A DNA stretch of 64,000 bases from positions 55,817,001-55,881,000 of the forward strand of contig CM027380.1 in assembly GCA_015680905.1 (NCBI GenBank), read 5' to 3'. The notes beneath the pieces were generated by a model, which saw nothing but the letters and a program-made list of their open reading frames with translations, was not told the DNA's origin and did no database searches. The DNA is from Coptis chinensis. Lineage: Eukaryota > Streptophyta > Magnoliopsida > Ranunculales > Ranunculaceae. The position numbers and the translations under genes were made by a program. Shown in pieces: positions 1 to 10,525 of this stretch; the first letter of the stretch is position 1; each line of letters starts with the position of its first letter.

Positions 1-1682
1 GTACATTCTAACTTTGTTTTGCAGATGTTCACGAATTTCACACGCGTTTCAATGGTATTTTTCCTACCCTTTTTCTTTACAATACTTTGAGGACAAAGCA
101 TGCTTCTTGTGAGGGGGGGGCATAGAAACACGATGTAATTAAGGCATCTGTTAGGATATAGATATGTATAATATGCATTTGTTTTCTAGTTAAAATTTCA
201 AAAAATTCAAAAATATAAATAAATAAGTTATGTTATACACTTAGGAATAGTGGTATTGCTCTTAACAATCTAGAAGTCTCACGTAGATTTTGCATTAGAA
301 TAATTTTTAGAAACTTAGGTTAATATATAGGTAATAATCTTTGCATCCATCTATAAATATATTACATGAGTATCGATGATTGTTGCTTGAAGAAAGTTTC
401 AAATCTAGGCTAGAGTACTTATTCTACAAATCCGTAAGAATATAGCCTAAAGCCTTATATGAGCGAAACATTTGAGAAATGACACAAGGGAGAAGTAAAT
501 CCGGATAGAGAAATAACACGTCCACTTGCTTGATCACTATGCCATATCCTAAGCGAGAATTTAGGCCCTCTTTGGATCGATATAGTCAGAAATTCAAACC
601 TATGAAATATTTTCCGCTACTCACCCCTCTGAGCCTTTCTTTAGCCTTTCATAAACCACAATTCCTTTACCCTGTTACAAAAACAAAACAAAATAAGAAA
701 TTCAACTTACCCAATCTAGAATAAGTCTAAGAATAGAATGAGTAAAAAAAGAAGAAGAGAAAAACCTGTGTAAACAAAAGTTAGTTAATTGCTTCAGAAA
801 ATAAAGAAAAGAAGTTTCCATCCAAAGAAAAGAAAAATAAAAATAGAAATAAAATAGAAACACAAAAAAATAGAATAAAAGGAGTCAAAAAGCCAAAGAA
901 AAGAAAAAGAAAATATGGCTAAGGATGGAAACAAAGTATAGAAGCAAAAGAAAATAACAAGGTTTTCTCTAAGTTACATAATATGAAAACTCTATTATCT
1001 CAGACTTGTCCTTTTTGAATATCCATTTCTTTCCTTCTTAAACCATCTCCTAATCCCCGCAACACCTAATAAAGACCTATAACTCAATTAGGAATAGGTT
1101 AGTGTGATAGTAAGTGGCAGATGTGTTTGATCGACTCCGGCTTCCTTGTTGTCATTGAGATTGTAAGGTAAAGTGTGCCCACTGCACACTGGAGTAGCGG
1201 AACTTGAGTGGAAAAATCAGAGTGTTGTATCTTGACTATTATTGTGAGAACCTACTTAAGGACGCTATTCCGAGTTTCAGAAACGAACTTGCTAGGCATT
1301 TCATAGTATTACTCATTGTATATATGTTTATTGTAGATGATTGATTATTATGCATATATTAGCTTAGGTTTCGACTTAATTACTCTATATGCATTGCTAG
1401 AGAGAGGAATAGTTAATTTAGAGCATGAATAAGGAAACAATAGTTTTATTTCTTAGTCGTTGTAGTATAGATGAAGTTTGTGAGTACCTTCTTTGGAAAA
1501 AAACTCTCACGAGGGCTATAACTCGTCCACTAGGGAATTCCTAGTGGTTTAAGGCCTTGTTGCATATGGTCAATGCAATCGCACTCAGCGAAACGAGAGT
1601 AGATAAAACTCCATTTTTTGGTCACTTATTCTAATTTCTCATCTTTGCTTGAGGACAAGCAAAATGCTGTTTGGGGGTGGTT
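1..1682 (+). mobile_element. E1: 3' noncoding region of an Athila-like LTR retrotransposon
   Basis: This is the segment between ORF B (off the window to the left) and the 3' LTR of element E1. It opens with a splice-acceptor-like stretch, a TTCTAAC branch-like motif then TTTTGCAG ending at 24, directly before an ATG. A G-tract lies at 111-120 and a second one at 1670-1682 touches the LTR as the polypurine tract. In between is about 1.55 kb that matches the same region of E3, E4, E5 and E6, including an A-rich stretch near 730-960 and a small open frame at 530-724 that recurs in E4 at 32595-32783. I see no known domain in it. Confidence 0.85.
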
Positions 1683-3165
1683 TGATAAGAGCCCAAAACT
1701 GTAGTTTTAACCCAATTGATCATACTTTTAGACCAATTATGTGAGTAATAATTAAGAGTTAACACCGACACGTGTTTTATGCATTTCAGGTTTCAAAGTC
1801 CATTATGTGCAGAAATGTGCCACTTTAGCGAGATAAAGGAGCAAAGGTCGGTTACTAAGTAGTTACGTGATTAAAGGCCAAGTTTCAAGAAGACAAAGCC
1901 TTCCTAAAGCCCGGTCAAAAGCTGAAAAGTCGACACGGGCAGAAACAGCACACAAGTCAGCAGAACTTCCAAAGGCCGTATCTTTGGACTCAGACCTCGG
2001 AATGGGGCCTACCTTATGTCAAAACGACTGGCTCGGAAAGAGCTTTCCAATGGTCTAAGCCTTGATCCAATCAGAGGAGCAGAAGTGGGTGAAAAGTCTG
2101 TTAAAGACAACTGCAGCTGAAAAGGCCTTTTTGGACTGAAAGAATTGGGTTTTGGGCCTGATTCTCTGGCCCAAAACATGGCTCCAAGCCCATGCACGAT
2201 TTTTGGATCTGAAAGTATAAAAACCAAAGCTTAGCTCTTTGTTAATAGTAGCTAGTTAGACCTAAGACAATATAGATAATTCTAGATCTAGTTTTCAGTA
2301 GATTAATTAAGTTTTAGTTCCATTTTCAATTCTTGTTTTAGATTAAGTCTTTGAATCATTGTTCTTGATTGATTAGATAAATAAAATAGTTATTTTGTCA
2401 ATTTCTATTCTTGTCATTTACATTGTGTTAGATTTGATTTCATTTATTACTTGGTATTCAATTCTTAATTATTAATTCGATTTTAAATATTGTTTAATTT
2501 AGATTAGTAAATTTCAATTCTTTATATCATGTTTAGTTTTAATTTAATCGGAAATGATTGCGTAATGATTCTCGGCTAAACCTCCATTAGAGGGGGTTGA
2601 GAAGCCTTGATGAAAGCTTGATTCCGATTATCGTAGAGTCATCGTAATTTCCTTTCCACTCTAGAAACGATTAGTTTACCATGAGAATGGGTTTAATCGT
2701 TCACATGCTAGTTAAGAATTGGTAGAAATGCCATGTGTAATTAGGGATTAGGAAGAACCAATTGTTCTGCGAAGCAGTTCAAGTCGGATTTCGACGATTT
2801 GTCGTTAATAGGATTAAGTTGAGTTAAGGTGGAATCAATCCCCCTCTAACTCTTTATCATCGAATCAACGTAGCATTCCCATAGTTGTTCTGATAATTGA
2901 CTAGTTGCATCTTGTGGGTAGTTGCATCGTAGTCTAGTTGCCCTTTTCGTAAATCTCTCATTTGACTTAAAGTAGAGTAATTAGACTTGAAAACAGAACA
3001 TGCGGAAGGACTAGGAGTGGAACGAATCACTCTACTCCACTATATCTTATAGGATTGAGAGTAGAGTCTTTGATAAAAAATTGACTCGTAAATAAGTTTT
3101 AGTTTACTTACGTTTTGAGTTCATCGTTCATTTCGTAGGTAAATTATTCAATTTTATGTTTATCA
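1683..3165 (+). repeat. E1 3' LTR
   Basis: A full-length LTR of 1483 bp, from TGATAAGAGC to TTTATCA. The polypurine tract lies immediately to its left, so this is a 3' LTR on the plus strand. The following five bases, CCTAC (3166-3170), fit the duplicated target inside ORF B of E2: the intact E6 copy of that stretch reads CCTACG at the same place. A TATA box (TATAAAAA) is at 2216-2223, a perfect 9-bp inverted repeat TTTTGGGCC/GGCCCAAAA is at 2150-2176, and an AATAAA signal lies near 2390. The partner 5' LTR is outside the window, so no age can be given. Confidence 0.9.
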
Positions 3166-3170
3166 CCTAC

Positions 3171-3583
3171 ATTCAAGGACAGGCTACCAAGGGCGATGTT
3201 ATATCGCCTTTGGTAGCATTATATGAAATACTCCTCCCCCATAATACTTATGGAAATAGGTATAGTCATAAAGGTATGCATTATCGGTCATATATCCCCA
3301 CGTGTACATAGGGTCAGGCAAAGGCAATCCCGAAACTAACGCTACCAAAGACTTACTGAATTCCATTTTCGTGTCATTAATTGCAAGGGAGAATTTTTGT
3401 TCTCCATCTTGGTTACAATAGAAAGTAATATTATTGTAGAAAAATGCAGTAAGCTGAGGTGAGTACGAGTCATCATCACTTACCAGTAGATGCCGCCATC
3501 CTAACTGCACGATCCTCTTGCGGAACGATCCTCCGTAAGTCTCGCTTCCCAACAAGTCTTCGAAAGACTGCTCAAGTATGATT
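3171..3583 (-). pseudogene. E2 ORF B, 5' part
   Basis: This is the beginning of the second post-pol reading frame of E2, cut by the E1 insertion. Readable similarity to ORF B of E6 is clear: an LEQSFED start motif, GWRHLLVSDD, SPQLTAFFY, and the stretch with PDPMYTWGYMTDNAYLYDY. The function is unknown. The position after integrase is where envelope-like genes sit in Athila elements, but I see no signal peptide or membrane anchor here. A broken fossil. Confidence 0.8.
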
Positions 3584-3664
3584 GTAGGATATGTTCACCA
3601 AACTACTCTTTAGAAAAACCGCAAATGATCCAGGAACAACCTACAAAAAAAATTGGAATTTTTC

Positions 3665-3950
3665 GTGCCTACAGAGGTCAGGGCGCGGGGGGAGCTCAAA
3701 CTATGCAGGTAGTAGCGAGGGCGCTTCGGCTATGATCGAAGTTCGTGCACTTACTTAGTGGCGTGCTCACTTTTAACTTGGAATGTGCGCAGGGTGCGCT
3801 CTGGTCTAAATTGAGTAACAGGCACTTAGAAGCAGGGCAGCTCACTTTTGCCAGGATGCAGTCAGGAGCTTCGAGGTCAATTTCGAGTTATAGGTGGGCA
3901 AGCGCAGGTGGTGCTCAACTGAGGGGCAGGCGCGCTCGTGCAGCTTAAGT
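3665..3950 (-). repeat. GC-rich CGCG-type repeat before ORF B (E2)
   Basis: An island rich in G+C within AT-rich surroundings, made of degenerate repeats of the type GGGCGCGGGG...GCTC separated by spacers resembling AATTGAGTAACAGGCAC. The same kind of island lies before ORF B in E3 (50780-51055), E4 (31520-31625), E5 (40315-40470) and E6 (55965-56165), and between PBS and gag in E2 and E5. No coding role is evident. Confidence 0.7.
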
Positions 3951-4042
3951 GTTGAAGTGAAAAAGAAAAAAATAAAAAATTGGGAGTGAAAGGTGAGAGA
4001 TAAAAGTGAGATATGTGGGTTTTGTGTGGAGAATGAAGGAAC

Positions 4043-4050
4043 TTTATATA
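4043..4050 (-). promoter_or_regulatory. TATA-like box before ORF B (E2)
   Basis: In element sense the context is CCCTATATAAAGTTCC, about 460 bp before the ORF B start, followed by a pyrimidine- and CA-rich stretch (TTCATTCTCCACAC) where a plant start site could lie. The same motif is found at the matching place in E3, E4, E5 and E6. This is a candidate internal promoter inferred from conservation. Confidence 0.5.
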
Positions 4051-4559
4051 GGGTTTGGGTTTCCAAAACGAATCGGCAAGTTGCCAAAAAGCTTTAAGGC
4101 AATTGCCAGAAACAAAATATTTCCAAATCCGAAAATGGAAACAACCCATATTCTTTAATCCAAAACAAACCTAATATCTTTTAGATTGAATTTTGGATAG
4201 TAAATGCCTAACTCATTGAGATTTCATCCTACCACAACATCTAATCATAGGCATGTCAATATCGGCAATATTCCTAAAAATCACCGCAAAACTACTTCTA
4301 ACATTTTGGATCATCTAAAAATCATGCTAGAAGAAATAATACCACCCCCAAACAATTTGGGAAGGTGGGATTAACACAAGAATCAACGCATAATTTGAAA
4401 AGAACCACATTATATTAAAATTCAAATTCAAATATAATTAACAACTGAATACAAATTTAACTATTGAATTCAAAATTAACATCTGAACTAATAAAAACAA
4501 TAAAAACAAATGAAACAACATCAATCCATAAATTCCCTAAGCCACTCGCTACTGGTTGA
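4051..4559 (-). other. E2 spacer between ORF A and the ORF B promoter region
   Basis: Noncoding in all frames as far as I can see. It contains the internal G-tract at 4342-4355 (CCACCCCCAAACAA on the plus strand, TTGTTTGGGGGTGG in element sense), which is identical in type to the polypurine tract beside the LTRs. The same tract lies at the same place in E3, E4, E5 and E6. Confidence 0.7.
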
Positions 4560-5629
4560 AGATGGAGCATGAGATGAAGATGGGCCCGAGCCATCCGACC
4601 TTTGGCGACAACGCTCGTGCCTCACAAATGCCTCCTCAGAAGAAGAACCCCCCTGGGTAGGAAGCGTTCAAGCATTTCTTCTCAGAACTTGCGCTATGCT
4701 TCCATTTCTGCCTTCATTTTTTCCCAACGCTCATCCTCGTGCTGGGCACGAGTCTCATAGTTATGATGTATGGCAGTCTAGGGAGTCCAAAGGTCTTCAC
4801 AAATTGTATTAAGAGAACGCATTCCACGATGAAGCACTGATATGCGTTCTGCATCAGAATTACATCTCTCCAGGGCATCGGCATCAAAACATGTCGTGTC
4901 CCCCTCATCCGACTTAATCTCTTCCACTACCCTCTCTCCAGGCAACCTCCAAACCTTCTGAACACAGTTCGTATACACTATGAAATTCGTATGCAACTTA
5001 ATCATAATACGCTCAGTTTTCATAGTTGCTCTCAAACTCATCATGATGTTTGTTATCAAAATAGGGAGATGTGCAATACTCTTCCCAACTCCCCTAATCA
5101 TATTAATCAAAAAATTGAGAATACAGAATTCATACTTCTTCTCCTGGAGTATCCATAGAATGTGAAGACAGTTCATACTGATGTCACTGACCTTCTCTTT
5201 TCCAGTGACATTCCTACCAATCCACTGAGATACAACCAGCTGGTTGGTTAGCAGAGACGACTGGCGAACACAATACGAGCTCGCATTGTAGTTTCCCTCC
5301 AAAATTGCCGCGTTCATCAAAAGCTCGATCCCTCCAAATTGGGATTCTTGCAATGTGGCATCGAGATGGCATTTAGGCGGAATGCCTAAAATCTCAGCCA
5401 ACAACATCCTAGATACTTCTCTCCTCGTCCCAGCCACCTTAACAAAAATTCTATTTCCATCCAACTCCCTCTTCTTATAGAATTGTTCCACCAAATTGGA
5501 GTGGTAGAAATCATCTGTCGAATACCACAACCTATTCCAATCCCTCCTAATCATCTCGTCACTATAAAACGGCGTGAAGCAGTCGGCCGTAAAAGCTTGT
5601 TCTGGCAAAATTCTCCGTCTTTGCGCCAT
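4560..5629 (-). CDS. E2 ORF A: Athila-type accessory protein, 283 codons open
   Basis: The open frame is 4778-5629, starting MAQRRRILPEQAF; the related stretch down to about 4560 matches the C-terminal part seen in other copies. The N-terminal half carries W..LWYSTDDFYHSNLVEQFY, then DGNRIFVKV, then LLAEILGIPP. A central part has WIGRNVTGKEKVSD and a hydrophobic stretch with LINMIRGVGK and LPILITNIM. This resembles the plant-specific proteins encoded by Athila elements (Athila ORF1-like; named from memory, not searched). No signal peptide, catalytic motif or clear membrane anchor is visible. It lies between integrase and ORF B. The frame is open although gag-pol of the same copy is not, which may be chance. 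Function unknown. Confidence 0.75.
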
Positions 5630-6654
5630 TGAAGTTTTGAAACGATTTGAGGGTTTAAAAGTAATGTGGGGATGGAGTTTAAATCAAACTGACTTAAAGT
5701 TTGGGCGGTGGTGGCGCAGTGGTTCGAGTTATTTTTTGAAATTTTTACTGTTTTGGTGGTTGAAATCGATGGAGATGGTGGTGGGGATGTTGAGGAGAAG
5801 TTTTTGGAGTGGGTTAAATTGTTGGCGTGATGGTATTTAAGTTTTCATTTTTTTTTATGTTAGGGTTTTGAGTTATTAATGGCGGAATATGGAGTGAGGA
5901 AGAAGAAGAACGCGATGCGTTCTTGGTTCGTACTGTTGACTTGGGCCCAAGCCCAATCAAATTCGGAAATGCCCATTTTGTCCTCTTGCGCGCAAAAATT
6001 AAAATTGGAATTCTCGAATCGTTACCTGTCCGATTTTTGTAAATGAGGTATGAAAACGATCAGGAGAGAATTTCCAATCCAATGATCCATATCACATTCT
6101 AATCTAACCATAGATGACATATAGAAAGGTGGTAAATGTCTCGAAATGTGTGAATGACGTAAGTTATGCGAACGAATGAAATCTAAATTCATAGGTAATG
6201 TCAACTCGAATCAAATTACAATTAAATGACATAAGTAACAAAATGGAAAGTTGAACAATCAAAGATGGAAAAACCAACACCCCACCCCCAAACAATTAGA
6301 AAACAGAGTTTAGAAAATTTATTTTAAACATGGGTCTTTTAAAGTCAGATTCCCGAGACTTCCTAGATTACTATTTTTATGGTTTTGATATTTTTTACTT
6401 TTTATTAATAAGATTTAATATAAGAAAAACAATAAAGCAATAAATGCATAATTCACATCATAGAGAAACATGACTCAAAAACTAAGAAAATATGCAAGAG
6501 TGGAAAACATGAATTATGTGAAACGTGGACTTAAGATCCAGTACTTACAGCCACACACTCCATAGGGAGGGCCCAGTTACCTAAATGGTGCACTTATCAC
6601 TATATGGAAGTGAAAGGAAGTACACCAACAACAAAGGTCAATCCTTATAGGCAG
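5630..6654 (-). other. E2 spacer between integrase and ORF A
   Basis: About 1 kb of noncoding sequence conserved with E4, E5 and E6. In element sense it contains, first, a donor-like GGCTGTAAGTAC at 6541-6550 shortly after the integrase end, then the internal G-tract at 6282-6295, then a TTGGGC/GCCCAA pair at 5941-5956 resembling plant site II (TGGGCY) elements, and then the ORF A leader. I see no gene in it. Confidence 0.65.
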
Positions 6655-7860
6655 TGTCCTATAAAAGGACTTCCTCCACATCAGGGGTTATTAACTCGTG
6701 GAAATGTTTTAACCTTTGGCCATTGACTTGAAAGGTATTGTTGTCCTTGGGATTTACCCAGGTGATTGCTCTATAAGGGGTGACTTCAGTAACCAGAAAA
6801 GGACCAGACCAATGGGATTTTAATTTCCTGGGAAAAATATGTAGACGGGAGTTGTAAAGTAAGACCTTTTGACCTACCACAAACTCTTTGCGCAAGATTT
6901 GCTTATCATGAACACGTTTTATATTAGCTTTATAATCTTTTGCGAGATCATAAGAATCGCTACAGATTTCTTCATGATCATTCAATTGCAACTTGCACTT
7001 GACACCCGACCTCATCAAAATTAAAGTTAAGGCATTTTATAGCCCACATAGCACGGTGCTCCAATTCAATGGGCAAATGACAAGGTTTCCCAAATACAAG
7101 TCTAAAGGGAGACATACCTATAGGAGTTTTAAAAGTCGTCCTATACGCCCATAAGGCATCAGATAGACGCTTTGACCAATCTTTCCTATCAGGATTTACA
7201 ATTGTTTCTAAGATCTTTTTATTTCCCTATTAGAAACTTCTACTTGTCCGCTAGTTTGTGGATTATACGGAGTTGCTACCTTATATGTAACTCCATACTT
7301 TTTTACTAAGGACGCAACAACTCTATTGCAAAAATGTATTCCACCATCACTAATGATGGCTTTATGAATGCCAAAACGACAGAAAATGTACTCCTTAACA
7401 AAAAACACAACTGTCTTATGTTCATTGCTATGACAAGCCATGGCCTCTATCCATTTCAACATGTTGTCCACGGCAACTAAAATATATATAAAACCATGGG
7501 ACACAGGAAAAGGGCCCATGAAATCAATGCCCCAAATGTCAAAAACTTCTACCACCATGATTGGATTTAATGGCATCATATTACACTTAGTGATTCGCCC
7601 AAGTTGTTGGCAACGAACACACGTCTTACAATACACTTGGGCATCTTTACAAAGAGTAGGCTAATAAAACCCACATTGGAGAATTTTAGTAGCTGTTTTC
7701 ATACCACTAAAATGGACACCACACTCTTTGTCATGGCAGAATGAGAGAACCTCATTATATTCCCACTGGGGAGTACAATGACGAATAATCTGATCCGCAC
7801 AATACTTAAAGAGGTAGGGCTCATTCTAGTAGTATAGCTTAATTATGGCCAAGAACTTCT
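6655..7860 (-). pseudogene. pol: E2 integrase region
   Basis: Integrase inserts the element's cDNA into chromosomes. Visible parts are the zinc-binding region with [11 protein letters not shown] (near 7610-7640), the catalytic core with [10 protein letters not shown] and [11 protein letters not shown], the NREIK glutamate motif near 7215, and the C-terminal [11 protein letters not shown] region near 6760-6820. No chromodomain follows, as expected for Athila-like elements. The region is broken in several places. Confidence 0.85.
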
Positions 7861-8713
7861 TACGTTCATTTCTTGACCAATCATCAGGAATAATATCCGA
7901 CGCTAAATAATTCACAATGTTAGCATATCATAGTGCAGAAAAAATAGCATACAGATGCTCATCAGGAAAAGAGTCAGGTATGGACTCAGAATCACTATCA
8001 TCGTCATTTGTAAGTCTAGATAAGTGGTCGGCAACTATGTTTTCAACCCCTCTTTTGTCCTTTATTTCTAATGTGAACTCTTGTAGGAGAAGAATCCATC
8101 GGATTAATCTCTGCTTAGCATCCTTCTTTACGAGAAGGTACCTAAGGGCTGCATGGTCCGTTTAAACTAGAGTCTTAGAACCAACCAAATAAGGATGAAA
8201 CTTATCTAAAACATAAACGACAGCTAAGAATTCTTTTTCAATGGTTGTATAATTCCTTTGAGCATCGTTTAGAGTTTTACTAGGATAATAAATAACAGTG
8301 GACTTATTATCTAGTTTCTGTCCCAAGACAGCACTAACATCATAATCACTAGCATCACACATGAGTTCGAAAGGTTTAGACCAATCAGGAGGCTGTATAA
8401 TGGGTGCAGAGGTTAAGGTAGCTTTTAAAGTTTCAAAAGCCTGTTTACAGATAAAATTAAAATAAAAAATGGCATCCTTTAAAAGTAAATTAGTTAAAGG
8501 CCTAGCTATTTTTGAAAAATCTTTGATAAAACGCCTGTAAAAATTTCGTGTCTTAGAAATGCTCTAATATCACGGACAGTCTGTGGTATGGGTAAAGTTG
8601 TTATCTTATCTAGTTTGGCCTTATCTACTTCGATGCCATCACTATATACAATGTGCCCTAGCACTATTCCTTTTTTCACCATGGAATGACTTTTTTTCCA
8701 ATTCAAAACCAGA
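7861..8713 (-). pseudogene. pol: E2 RNase H and C-terminal RT part (left of LINE)
   Basis: This contains the Ty3/gypsy RNase H domain: a CDASDYDVSAVLGQK start, [26 protein letters not shown], and the linker ending in the LSRL type of tail. To its right lies the RT thumb/connection with [10 protein letters not shown] and RDIRAFL. A LINE insertion at 8713/8714 separates this from the rest of RT (15109 onward). Several breaks. Confidence 0.85.
8702..8713. repeat. LINE target-site duplication, left copy
   Basis: The bases TTCAAAACCAGA immediately precede the poly-T that is the LINE's poly-A tail. The right copy at 15109-15123 reads the same with a longer A run. The uninterrupted RT sequence of E6 near 60975 has one such stretch, which confirms the duplication. 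Confidence 0.85.
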
Positions 8714-8731
8714 TTTTTTTTTTTTTTTTTT

Positions 8732-8771
8732 AAAGATAAGCTAGGGTTAGGCTGACCCTCACCTCTATTAA
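8732..8771 (-). other. LINE 3' untranslated region
   Basis: A short stretch between the end of the RNase H frame and the poly-A tail, about 40 bases, without further features. Confidence 0.6.
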
Positions 8772-9300
8772 TTAACCATATCTTACATAGATAGTACCTC
8801 GTGCATCTTCCTCTATTAGTTTTTGCAATTCTCTATTTAAAGGAGGAATAAACAATGATAACTCATTACATAGAGTTGGATTAAGCCCAGCAAGTAAGTC
8901 TGTCGGCTTATTAACTTCCCTAAAAACATGCGAGAAGGAAGAAAAACTAAATTGTTCAGCTACCTTTGATATCTGGGATTGTATATCCACGCATGTCCAT
9001 GGTGGTTTTGCTATCTTATTGATGATGTTCAATGGTGTTAGGGAATCTGATTCAACTTCTACCTTTTGGACTCCTATCTCATAGCATACCTTGAGCCCAA
9101 TTCCTATAGCTTTTAGCTCCTAAAAAATCACCACCTGCTTATCTCCACTTCTCGAGTAAGCAGCCAGCACCGCTCCATCACTATCTCTGATTATACCTCT
9201 ATGACCAGCTCTGGTCTCCGTCAATGCACCATAAGTATTCAGCTTTGCTATTCCCTATTTCGGTGGTATCCAGCTGCACTCTTGCTTCTTCTGCGCTTGA
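8772..9300 (-). pseudogene. LINE ORF2 C-terminal RNase H domain (RVT_3 type)
   Basis: The C-terminal domain of ORF2, which would remove RNA from the RNA-DNA hybrid during insertion. Visible are a CSWIPPK lead-in, the KLNT.GA strand, AGHRGIIRDSDGAVLAAYSRSG, ELKAIGIGL, VEVESDS and FREVNKPTDLLA. This is the archaea-like RNase H known from some plant L1 elements. The first catalytic aspartate of the usual NTDGA motif is Tyr here (codon at 9231-9233), and in-frame stops lie at about 9255-9257 and 9120-9122, so the domain is dead. The last 86 codons (8772-9032) are open. Confidence 0.85.
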
Positions 9301-9389
9301 AACTTTATTTGTATGCCCAGCGACTGGTATAGATTCCTTGCTTCAGTGGATTTTGTAGCTTCAGCAACTTGTGTCTGGATGTACGCCTT

Positions 9390-10517
9390 TGTCTATCTAA
9401 GTATTCTCCTTAGCACCAATGCAGCTGGTCTCTCATTGTTCTTGAATCTGCGCCCATTCCTTTCTTTCCAAATTCCATCCACAGCCGCACAAATGTAAAC
9501 CTTGTAGACGTTAGCCACTACACTCGACCCTTTGCATACTCTCAACAGTGACGACCATTCTCTGTTTGAGCTTCTACAGTCTGCCTTAATTCCCAGAGCA
9601 GTTTTTATGCCTTCAATGATCTCGCATGAGTATGAACACTCAAAGAAAAGGTGATTAGAAAACTCTACGCTCTGATTACACAAACAGCAGGACGAGAAGG
9701 AGATGATCTTCTTATAGACTAACCTATCTTGTGTGGATACATTGTTAGAGAACAGCTGCCAGGTAGTAAAGGAATGTCTTTGTATAACCAATCTGCCCCA
9801 AACAAGTCTCTGCCATTTTACTTTATCACCTTTTCTTCTCAAGGCTTCATACGCCTTGTTCGATGTAAACTTGCCACTAGGATGAGGCTTCCACACTACT
9901 CAATCCTGATCAAGATGTTTATTGATCCTTGTGTTCAGAATGTTCTCTCGTAACCTGTTACATTGGATTTTCTGTACCACTTCATTCCAGCGTCCTTCTG
10001 ATATGAGCTCATCAACTGTGGCGTTGATAGGAATTTGTAATTCAGTTGCTACCTGTGCATTGAGCAAGAGAGGACTACTGTTGCACTAGATATTGTGCCA
10101 TAATAGCATGCCTTGTCCATTTGAGATAGAGTACAGGATTAGTTCTCGCGCTTCTTTTCTTCTCTGTAGGATGTTCCTCCAAGACCATGAACAATCTTGC
10201 AGGATTGTCATAGTCCACAAGAACTTGTTAGCCAACTGATTCTTCCACACCCGATCAACCCAAATACTACTCTCCTTGACAACTACTTTGAATAGCATCC
10301 CACAATAAGCACCTGTATTCCATACTTCCATATTCATGATGCCTAATCCGCCTTCTTCTTTCGTCTTGCAGATGGTTCTGAGGCTCGCTTGATGCACACA
10401 TCTCTTGGTTTCAGTTCCACTCCAGAGAAAAGTTGCACATATCTTTTCCACATTCTCTAATACCATTTTTGGTAGGATGAATGGTCTAGTCCAATATATA
10501 TGTAGTGAACTGAGCAC
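9390..10517 (-). pseudogene. LINE ORF2 connection region and zf-RVT
   Basis: The right part (10086-10517) is the post-RT connection, with FLWSGTETKR, EEGGLGIMNMEVWN and SWSWRNIL, the usual pattern in plant LINE ORF2. The left part (9393-9896) is the zf-RVT domain: F.SNKAYEAL, WGRLVIQRHSFTTWQL, then CCLCNQSVEFSNHLFFEC (Cys-Cys-His-Cys spacing intact). The two parts lie in different frames, so at least one frame break separates them. zf-RVT is thought to bind nucleic acid. Confidence 0.85.
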
Positions 10518-10525
10518 TGATAAGA

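Noticed and set aside
1683-3165. Solo LTR
   Set aside because: The adjoining polypurine tract and 3' noncoding region show it belongs to an element extending left of the window.
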